Below are positions 57,914 through 64,000 of a stretch of 64,000 nt of DNA, in pieces. How positions within the stretch are numbered: the stretch's first letter is position 1; each line of letters begins with the position of its first letter. This DNA is from Oceanobacillus sp. Castelsardo (GTDB lineage Bacteria; Bacillota; Bacilli; Bacillales; Amphibacillaceae). A model generated the notes under the pieces. The model searched no databases. It was not told where the DNA came from and worked only from the letters and a program-made list of their open reading frames with translations. Both the position numbers and the translations under genes were made by a program. Location of the stretch: assembly GCF_001659985.1 (NCBI RefSeq), contig NZ_LYCS01000004.1, positions 1-64,000 of the forward strand. The letters run 5' to 3'.

Positions 57914-59387
57914 TTTAGCAGTCTTACCTATTATCTTGCCGTTAGCTTCAGCCATAATCTTGATTTTCTTTAATTCAAATGTAAAGGTTTCAAGATTTCT
58001 AACCAAGATTTTTACATTAATAGGAGTAATAGTAGCAGGCTATATAACGTCTGAAACCCTATTCAATGGTTCGATCATACTAGAAACCGGAAGTTGGGTG
58101 GCTCCTTTTGGAATCATATTAGTTGTTGATACACTTTCAGCAGTACTTGTTTTGACAACTAACATTATTGCAGTTGCATGTGCATTTTATGCCCCCTACT
58201 CTAACTTAGGAGAAAAAGAAAATTATTATTTCTATCCCTTTTTCTTCTTTCTAATAACAGGGGTGTCTGGTGCCTTTGTTACAGGGGACCTTTTTAACTT
58301 ATTCGTGTTCTTCGAAGTATTATTGATGGCTTCCTATGCATTAATCGTATTAGGCGGAGACAAGGTCCAATTTAGAGAATCACTAAAATATTTATTAATT
58401 AATCTATTCTCATCTATGTTATTTGTAACTGCTGTCGCTTTTCTTTATGGTGTTGTTGGAACAGTCAATATGGCGCAAATAGCTGAAAGAATATCTGAAG
58501 TAGATCAGCAGGGAATATTAACAACTATCGCCTTTTTACTTTTCTTTGTATTTGGAACGAAAGCGGCTCTATTCCCACTGTATTACTGGCTACCAAATTC
58601 GTATATTGTTCCAAATCCTATCATTTCAGCTTTATTTGGCGCTCTCTTGACTAAAGTAGGTGTATATTCTATTATTCGAGTGTTTACATTAATGTTTGTA
58701 CACCGACTTGAACTTACGCATGAATTCTTTATTTGGATAGCTGGACTTTCTATGATTTTCGGGGTAATAGGAGCCCTTTCAACTAATAACATTAAACTAA
58801 TAGTGGCCTATAATATAATCCCAGCAATCGGGTATATGATAATGGGAATTGGAATTTTCAACCAAGAAGCTTTAAATGGTTCGATTTACTACCTTATTCA
58901 GGACATGATTGTGAAAGCGGCCTTGTTCCTACTAGTTGGAATCATTGCCTATGTAGCTGGAACATCTGATTTGCGAAAAATGGGTGGACTCATTCACCAC
59001 TATCCGCTATTAGGTTGGTTATTATTTATATCAGCATTTGTCCTAGCTGGAATCCCACCATTTAGTGGTTTCATCGGTAAATTACTTTTACTTGATGGTG
59101 CTTTTCAAACTGATCGTATAATTATTTCTATTATCGCTCTTGGTACGAGTCTATTAATACTATATTCTATTATCAAAATCTTTATTAGAGGGTTTTGGGG
59201 CGAAAAAGATACGATGAAAAACCTAGATATAAAATCAACAAAAGGGATGATTGGTCCAGTAGTATTCCTGCTGTTATTCACTGTAATCTTAGGGGTTGGA
59301 GCAGAATATTTCTACCCTATCAGTAATTCTATAGCTGAATATTTGCTCGATCCTCAAGTTTATATTGATTCTGTACTAAAGGAGTAG
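57906..59387 (+). CDS. mrpD: Mrp antiporter subunit D
   Basis: MrpD is the second large NuoM/N-like subunit. The 493-residue protein has about 14 membrane helices with the proton-pump signatures GDLFNLFVFFEVLLMASYALIVLGG near 121 and KAALFPLYYWLPNSYIVPNPIISALFGALLTKVGVY near 221-255 as successive helices. The ATG lies inside the end of mrpC, with AAGGGGT upstream, so translation is coupled. Confidence 0.94.
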   Translation: MSNLAVLPIILPLASAIILIFFNSNVKVSRFLTKIFTLIGVIVAGYITSETLFNGSIILETGSWVAPFGIILVVDTLSAVLVLTTNIIAVACAFYAPYSNLGEKENYYFYPFFFFLITGVSGAFVTGDLFNLFVFFEVLLMASYALIVLGGDKVQFRESLKYLLINLFSSMLFVTAVAFLYGVVGTVNMAQIAERISEVDQQGILTTIAFLLFFVFGTKAALFPLYYWLPNSYIVPNPIISALFGALLTKVGVYSIIRVFTLMFVHRLELTHEFFIWIAGLSMIFGVIGALSTNNIKLIVAYNIIPAIGYMIMGIGIFNQEALNGSIYYLIQDMIVKAALFLLVGIIAYVAGTSDLRKMGGLIHHYPLLGWLLFISAFVLAGIPPFSGFIGKLLLLDGAFQTDRIIISIIALGTSLLILYSIIKIFIRGFWGEKDTMKNLDIKSTKGMIGPVVFLLLFTVILGVGAEYFYPISNSIAEYLLDPQVYIDSVLKE

Positions 59388-59394
59388 ATGATAA

Positions 59395-59871
59395 ATGGCC
59401 TTTCAAATTTTCATTAATATAATCATCGCAATTATGTGGATGTTTTTAAGTGAATCATATACAGCTCCAAGCTTTATTGCAGGATATTTCTTTGGTATTC
59501 TATTTATATTTTTACTAAGAAGATTTATCCCAGGGGAGTTTTATTTTAAAAGGGTATTTAAAATATTAAAGCTAACAATTATATTTATAAAAGAACTAAT
59601 CTTGTCGAATATTGATATGCTCAAATATGTTTATTCACCAAAACAAATTGCAGAACCAGGAATATTTGAACTTCCATTAGATGTGAAAACAAATTGGGAA
59701 ATAACACTTTTAACATCTCTAATATCTTTAACGCCTGGTACTTTATCTGTAGCTTTATCAGACGATAATGAAAAATTATTTGTACATGCAATGGACATTG
59801 ATGATGTTCATGAATCAATTGAGTCCATTAAAGGAACATTTGAAAAGCTTATTCTGGAGGTGACAAGATGA
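59395..59871 (+). CDS. mrpE: Mrp antiporter subunit E
   Basis: The 158-residue MrpE has two short N-terminal membrane helices, then a cytoplasmic domain with LPLDVKTNWEITLLTSLISLTPGTLSVAL (two overlapping family motifs, about residues 97-125) and FVHAMDIDD. It starts seven bases after mrpD and overlaps mrpF by four bases (ATGA). Confidence 0.93.
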   Translation: MAFQIFINIIIAIMWMFLSESYTAPSFIAGYFFGILFIFLLRRFIPGEFYFKRVFKILKLTIIFIKELILSNIDMLKYVYSPKQIAEPGIFELPLDVKTNWEITLLTSLISLTPGTLSVALSDDNEKLFVHAMDIDDVHESIESIKGTFEKLILEVTR

Positions 59872-60173
59872 ATGAAGTATTGGCATTAACAGATCATTTA
59901 GTAAAAATTAGTGTTTGGATTGGATTTTTAGTTATATCCATTTCGGTTATTTTATTAATGTATCAAACAATTGTCGGACCAGAAAATGTGGACAGAGCTG
60001 TTGCTTTAGATACGATTGCTGTTAATTTAATGGCAGTGGCTGGACTTTTGGCTATTTATCTTGTCACCGATAAATTAAATGATATCGTCCTATTAATTGG
60101 TGTTTTAGCCTTCTTAGGAACAGTAGGAATTGCTAAATATCTGGAAGAAGGTGTTATCATTGACAGAAATTGA
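59868..60173 (+). CDS. mrpF: Mrp antiporter subunit F
   Basis: MrpF is a 101-residue, three-helix subunit. The family hallmarks are IVGPENVDRAVALDTIAVN near residue 32 and LAFLGTVGIAKYLEEG near 80. It overlaps mrpE by four bases and mrpG by about 14. Confidence 0.93.
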   Translation: MNEVLALTDHLVKISVWIGFLVISISVILLMYQTIVGPENVDRAVALDTIAVNLMAVAGLLAIYLVTDKLNDIVLLIGVLAFLGTVGIAKYLEEGVIIDRN

Positions 60174-60537
60174 TATGTTAATTCAAATTATTTTCAATGT
60201 CATTATCATATTATCGATTTTAATAGGTTCATTCTTTATGCTGTCAGCCACAATTGGCATTATTCGCTTTCCTGATGTATATACCAAACTACATGCGGCA
60301 ACAAAAGCAACTACCTTAGGAATAGCTGGTATCCTTATTGGCGGTTTTATCTTCCTTTATGTGCACTACAACATTGTTAGCGGAAAATTAATTCTAGCTA
60401 TATTGTTTATGATGATTACAAATCCGGTTTCCGCTCATATGATATCTCGAGCAGCTCACAATAAAGGAATTAAGCCTGTATTAAAAAATCGACAAGATGC
60501 GTATGATCAATACAAATCAAAATTAACGAGTAAGTGA
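60160..60537 (+). CDS. mrpG: Mrp antiporter subunit G
   Basis: MrpG is a three-helix subunit with the signature IGIIRFPDVYTKLHAATKATTLG near residue 33. The frame is open from 60130 inside mrpF. I favour the TTG at 60160, preceded by GAAGGTG at six bases, over the ATG at 60175, which has no SD; this start is uncertain by five residues. Length from the chosen start is 125 residues. Confidence 0.88.
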   Translation: MTEIDMLIQIIFNVIIILSILIGSFFMLSATIGIIRFPDVYTKLHAATKATTLGIAGILIGGFIFLYVHYNIVSGKLILAILFMMITNPVSAHMISRAAHNKGIKPVLKNRQDAYDQYKSKLTSK

Positions 60538-60558
60538 CCCAAAGTTTTGGGTCACTTT
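60533..60558 (+). terminator. terminator of the mrp operon
   Basis: AAGTGACCCAAA and TTTGGGTCACTT pair around a short GT loop, ending in TTTAT, and overlap the mrpG stop codon. Confidence 0.88.
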
Positions 60559-60837
60559 ATTTAGTTTAAGCTAACTAACCCTTCGTGTAATACAAGGCTT
60601 TACCTGCATAATCATAATTTTTTACAAAATAAAATCGTTAACCTTCTCTGAAAACGAACTGATTTATAAAGAAGACTCGGTTCAGGTGGAGTTTTAGTAA
60701 CGCCGCGTAGATAAAGGAAATTCTTAATTTTATTTGTTTGGACAGACACGAAACAAGCCCTCTCCTCATAAAGATGTTATATAGGCAAATACCCAACCAA
60801 GATTGATTGGATTTACCACTTTAGGAGGTGCATGTGT
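60559..60837. other. gap upstream of sigK
   Basis: About 280 bases contain no gene I can support. A more GC-rich stretch at about 60676-60715 has an unexplained composition. On the plus strand TTGGACAGAC (60738-60747) fits the SpoIIID consensus WWRRACARNY known from B. subtilis, and a CATAAAGA near 60777 resembles a weak sigma-E -10. I infer that sigK control may lie here, but neither site is strong. Confidence 0.35.
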
Positions 60838-61545
60838 TTGTCTGGAATATTAACCGTTCTTGCTCTTCTTGTTAAGGAAGTACTTTTTTTTGTATCCTAT
60901 GTAAAAAATCATGCCTTTCCTCAACCTTTGCCACCAGATGAAGAATTAAAATATATTAAGGAAATGCAAGATGGCAGTGAAACAGCTCGAAATAAACTTA
61001 TTGAGCACAATTTACGGTTAGTAGCTCATATAGTAAAGAAGTTTGAAAATACAGGCGAAGATATGGAGGATTTAATTTCTATCGGTACAATTGGGTTAAT
61101 TAAAGGGGTAGAGAGTTTTTCTTTAGATAAAGGCACTAAACTAGCAACCTACGCGGCACGTTGTATAGAAAATGAAATTCTTATGCATTTGAGGGCATTA
61201 AAAAAGGTCAAAAAGGATGTCTCTCTTCATGACCCTATAGGCCAAGATAAGGAAGGTAACGAGATTAGTCTTATAGATATATTAGAGGCAGAAAACGAGA
61301 ACATCATCGAGTATATCCAATTGAATATGGAAATCGAAAAAATGCAGGAATATTTTACTATTCTAGATAAACGTGAACGAGAAGTTATCATTTATAGATA
61401 CGGATTAAATAATACGAAAGAAATGACTCAAAGAGAAATTGCTAAAAAGTTAAATATTTCTAGAAGTTATGTGTCTCGAATCGAAAAGAGGGCATTAATG
61501 AAAGTGTTTCACGAGTATTACCGAAAAGAAAGAGATAACCATTAA
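60838..61545 (+). CDS. sigK: RNA polymerase sigma-K factor, intact gene
   Basis: SigK drives late mother-cell transcription in sporulation. The 235-residue protein is one unbroken gene, without the skin-type element that splits it in some strains. I place the start at TTG 60838 because AGGAGG is nine bases upstream; the ATG at 60832 is only three bases from it. This start gives a 20-residue hydrophobic pro-peptide before Y-V-K-N, exactly the length removed by SpoIVFB in B. subtilis. Region 2 ([19 protein letters not shown]) and the region 4 HTH ([23 protein letters not shown]) are clear. Confidence 0.96.
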   Translation: MSGILTVLALLVKEVLFFVSYVKNHAFPQPLPPDEELKYIKEMQDGSETARNKLIEHNLRLVAHIVKKFENTGEDMEDLISIGTIGLIKGVESFSLDKGTKLATYAARCIENEILMHLRALKKVKKDVSLHDPIGQDKEGNEISLIDILEAENENIIEYIQLNMEIEKMQEYFTILDKREREVIIYRYGLNNTKEMTQREIAKKLNISRSYVSRIEKRALMKVFHEYYRKERDNH

Positions 61546-61569
61546 AACATAAAGTAAAACCCAAATAAT

Positions 61570-61600
61570 GAGTGTTCTTCCATCCCCACTGAATAAATTA
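61570..61600 (+). repeat. possible family 2 repeat fragment
   Basis: GTTCTTCCATCCCCACTGAAT resembles the right arm of the family 2 hairpin (TTCTTATCCCCCACTGAAT). The remainder of the element is absent, and the short length makes the assignment uncertain. Confidence 0.35.
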
Positions 61601-61630
61601 AAGCACTTAATCCATCTGGATAAGTGCTTT
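61600..61630. terminator. bidirectional terminator between sigK and mtnN
   Basis: AAAGCACTT, ATCCA, TGGAT and AAGTGCTTT form a nested stem between the convergent genes; A- and T-rich flanks suit both directions. Confidence 0.8.
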
Positions 61631-61643
61631 AGTTTAGATGTCC

Positions 61644-62333
61644 TTACATTTTCTTTATCATTAACATAATTAATTCTGCAGCATGTTTAGCAGCTTTATC
61701 AAGGAACTGGTCGAAAGAGACAGAGGATTCTTTTCCTGCAATATCTGAGAGCGCTCGGATGATAACAAAAGGTTTTTCATATTGGTAACATACCTGGGCA
61801 ACTGCAGCAGCTTCCATTTCCGCTGCAATCATTGTTGGAAATTTCCCCCTTACAAATTCCACTCTTTTAGAATCGTCCATGAAAGAATCTCCTGTTGCAA
61901 TAACCCCTTCTTCATAATTCAATCCGATTTCGCCAATAACCTCTATTGCTGATTGTACTAAATTTGGATTTGCTTCAAACATCGGTGGCTGACCAGGAAC
62001 TTGTCCATATTCATAGTTAAACGCTGTAACATCCACATCGTGATGTACAACTTTATTGGAAATGACAACATCCCCAACCTCTAATCGTTCTGAAAATCCT
62101 CCCGCTGAACCAGTATTGATAACAGATGTTGGTGAAAATCTCTCATGCATAATTGTTGTAGCCATTGCTGCATTTACCTTACCGATTCCTGATTTTAATA
62201 ATACAACTTCTTTCCCATGTAATTGACCTTCTACAAAGAAACAACCAGCAACGGTATGTTCACTTTTATTAGTCATACTTTCTTGTAATAAACTTATTTC
62301 TTCATCCATTGCTCCTATTATGCCGATTGTCAT
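61644..62333 (-). CDS. mtnN: 5'-methylthioadenosine/S-adenosylhomocysteine nucleosidase
   Basis: MtnN (Pfs) splits MTA and SAH to adenine and thioribose compounds, serving methionine salvage and the activated methyl cycle. The 229-residue protein has [11 protein letters not shown] at the start, INTGSAGGF near 76, and the catalytic aspartate in [12 protein letters not shown] near 193. The ATG at 62333 lies ten bases after GGAGG; another ATG at 62339 is only four bases away, so the start is uncertain by two residues. Confidence 0.94.
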   Translation of the reverse strand: MTIGIIGAMDEEISLLQESMTNKSEHTVAGCFFVEGQLHGKEVVLLKSGIGKVNAAMATTIMHERFSPTSVINTGSAGGFSERLEVGDVVISNKVVHHDVDVTAFNYEYGQVPGQPPMFEANPNLVQSAIEVIGEIGLNYEEGVIATGDSFMDDSKRVEFVRGKFPTMIAAEMEAAAVAQVCYQYEKPFVIIRALSDIAGKESSVSFDQFLDKAAKHAAELIMLMIKKM

Positions 62334-62361
62334 AAACATATTACCTCCATTTTATTTGTGA

Positions 62362-62994
62362 TTACTGATATTTTTTCCAATCATTTTCTTTTAATAATTC
62401 AACTTTTGTAGGTTGCCAACCTTCCCCATCATTCCATGCCAAATATACACGATATACCTCTGACTGATTTGAATCCGAAACAGTAGCAATAACTTTTTGA
62501 TCGCCACCATTCGCTACCCACCATTCACGATAATTACCTTCTACCAACCCTGTAGCCGTTTGAATAGCTACTGTCATCTCTTTTCGGTCTTGTGAACCTT
62601 CTGAGTAATTTACGGTATGTTGACCTTCTTGTTCTGTCCCGACTGCTTCCCAATTTCCTTCATAAGCTTTGACTACATTATCATCTGAAGGATCTACTTC
62701 TTCTGTCGTAATTTCTTGCTCTTCGTTTTCTTTTTCTTCGCCACCATTATCGTCTTTTACTATTGACTGATCCTCTTGTTCACTGTTAGTGGTAGTTCCT
62801 GTTTCATTTGATGTGTCATTTTGTGCTTGTTCAGTTTCTTCAACGAGGGTACTATCTCCGTCACCAAACAACCAAATACTAATTAAGGAAATAAAAAGGA
62901 TAATACCAATAACGATAAAAAATGAAATTAACTTTGTGTTTTTACGACGTTTTTCGTATTTATTAATTCGCGAACCATTTTCTTTTGCAGCCAA
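62362..62994 (-). CDS. yrrS: YrrS family protein (DUF1510)
   Basis: The 210-residue protein has a short basic cytoplasmic start, one membrane helix (about 23-43), a long acidic glutamate-rich linker to about residue 105, and a folded C-terminal domain with VVKAYEGNWEAVGTEQ and YRVYLAWNDGEGWQPTKVELL. This is the DUF1510/YrrS layout; in B. subtilis yrrS is followed by the penicillin-binding gene pbpI, which is absent here. Function is unknown, probably wall-related from context in relatives. Confidence 0.9.
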   Translation of the reverse strand: MAAKENGSRINKYEKRRKNTKLISFFIVIGIILFISLISIWLFGDGDSTLVEETEQAQNDTSNETGTTTNSEQEDQSIVKDDNGGEEKENEEQEITTEEVDPSDDNVVKAYEGNWEAVGTEQEGQHTVNYSEGSQDRKEMTVAIQTATGLVEGNYREWWVANGGDQKVIATVSDSNQSEVYRVYLAWNDGEGWQPTKVELLKENDWKKYQ

Positions 62995-63120
62995 TAAAAC
63001 TCCCTCCCTACCATATTCTACTATCTTATCATAATTGCAATGCTTTCTAATAATAAAGTATTCATGAAGTGAAACTTATGAGATAATAAAACTTCTTTAC
63101 TAATATCTGCCCAAAAATAA

Positions 63121-63145
63121 AAGCAGGAGTAGACTTCTCCTGCTT
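63121..63145 (-). terminator. terminator downstream of greA
   Basis: AAGCAGGAG and CTCCTGCTT form a 9-bp stem with a seven-base loop, followed on the minus strand by TTTTATTTTTGG, just past the greA stop. Confidence 0.88.
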
Positions 63146-63152
63146 CATTTGG

Positions 63153-63629
63153 CTATTCTACTTTTATAATTTTAACTTGTATATCTCCACCAGGGGTTGA
63201 AACAGTTACTTCTGAACCAATTTCTTTACCTATTAAGCTTTTCGCCATAGGAGAATCATTTGAGATTTTTCCTTCAAAAGGATCTGCCTCAGCACTTCCA
63301 ACTATGGTATATGTTTCTTCTTCACCCTCAGGAAGTTCTACAAAAGTTACAGATTTTCCTAATGATACGATATTCGCATTTGCTTCATCATTTTCAATAA
63401 TTACAGCATTACGGATCATCTTTTCAAGTTGTGTAATTCGTTGTTCAACAAAAGCTTGTTCATCCTTTGCCGCATCGTACTCAGAGTTCTCCGATAAATC
63501 GCCAAAATCGCGAGCTATTTTAATGCGTTCCACTACCTCTTGTCTTCTATCCGTTTTTAAAAATTCTAATTCCTTTTCAAGTTTCTCTTTTCCCTCAGTT
63601 GTCATGTAATAACTTTTCTCTACAGCCAT
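63153..63629 (-). CDS. greA: transcription elongation factor GreA
   Basis: GreA rescues backtracked RNA polymerase by stimulating transcript cleavage. The 158-residue protein has the N-terminal coiled coil (to about 75) with the acidic tip [20 protein letters not shown]-type region around residues 38-57, and the C-terminal FKBP-like domain with [20 protein letters not shown] near 121. It follows udk, as in B. subtilis. Confidence 0.96.
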   Translation of the reverse strand: MAVEKSYYMTTEGKEKLEKELEFLKTDRRQEVVERIKIARDFGDLSENSEYDAAKDEQAFVEQRITQLEKMIRNAVIIENDEANANIVSLGKSVTFVELPEGEEETYTIVGSAEADPFEGKISNDSPMAKSLIGKEIGSEVTVSTPGGDIQVKIIKVE

Positions 63630-63749
63630 TTAAAACACTCCTTTTCACACTAAACATATCAAATGAACGTTGTATTACATTCAAAATACTAATAGTTATA
63701 ATTATGCTAATCATTACTATGGCAGAATTTCAACAAATAATCAAGAATT

Positions 63750-64000
<251 letters not shown>

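Noticed and set aside
60780-60805. ATAGGCAAATACCCAACC as a fifth family 3 copy
   Set aside because: Only about nine bases match the core, which is not enough in AT-rich DNA.
63060-63100. GAAGTGAAACTTATGAG as a left-end copy of family 2
   Set aside because: Only the first dozen bases agree and the hairpin arms are missing.

Overview
The window is a stretch of low-GC chromosome from an endospore-forming member of the Bacillaceae. The evidence is gene content and order: sporulation genes (spoIIP, gpr, sigK, yqfC, yqfD, sda), the com late-competence operon, and a nearly unbroken run of genes in the order known from the sigA/dnaK region of Bacillus subtilis. An Oceanobacillus/Virgibacillus-type organism is a reasonable guess from the protein style and the Mrp antiporter operon, but I cannot prove the genus from the sequence alone. 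I see no prophage, CRISPR array, defence island or intact insertion sequence. Almost everything left of 54.3 kb is read from the minus strand.

Layout from left to right. 1-94: the edge of a tRNA cluster (tRNA-Asn and a cut tRNA). 0.26-4.1 kb: a Na/phosphate symporter-like protein, a short NfeD protein and three small Bacillus conserved genes. 4.2-14.4 kb (minus): nfo, cshB, yqfO, trmK, cccA, an unrecognised membrane protein, sigA, dnaG, yqfL and ccpN. 14.5-20.7 kb: glyQS under a glycine T-box, recO, yqzL, era, dgkA, ybeY. 20.7-29.6 kb: the 7TM-HD phosphodiesterase, phoH, yqfD, yqfC, a hypothetical protein, floA, nfeD (yqeZ), yqeY, rpsU. 29.8-37.1 kb: rsmE, prmA and the CIRCE-controlled heat-shock operon hrcA-grpE-dnaK-dnaJ. 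37.2-45.3 kb: hemW, lepA, yqxA, spoIIP, gpr, rpsT (plus strand), holA, yqzM (plus strand). 45.5-54.2 kb: comEC, comEB, comEA, then yqeM, rsfS, yqeK, nadD, yhbY, aroE, yqeH, yqeG. 54.3-55.2 kb: the sda checkpoint gene behind a cluster of DnaA boxes. 55.3-60.5 kb (plus): an Mrp-type Na+/H+ antiporter operon of six genes, A-C-D-E-F-G, with no mrpB. 60.8-64.0 kb: sigK (uninterrupted), mtnN, yrrS, greA and the end of udk.

The genes work in recognisable blocks: macromolecular synthesis (primase plus sigma-A, ribosome assembly GTPases Era, YqeH and LepA, 30S maturation factors, rRNA and protein methyltransferases), the heat-shock chaperone machine, membrane organisation (flotillin FloA with NfeD), DNA uptake, and timing of sporulation (Sda linking DnaA to the phosphorelay, then SpoIIP, GPR and sigma-K later).

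The least ordinary content lies between the genes. Three families of short intergenic repeats are visible. Family 1 is MITE-like, with GTTCAAAAAG / CTTTTTGAAC inverted ends; two copies bracket dnaK and are flanked by 9-10 bp direct repeats that look like target duplications. Family 2 (about 135-140 bp, two stem-loop modules) sits between same-strand neighbours at three places. Family 3 (core GGCAAATGCCTTAGTTGCACTT) occurs four times, and two inverted copies surround sda. Several small genes (yqzL, yqzM, sda) and several start codons were assigned by reading the sequence directly.
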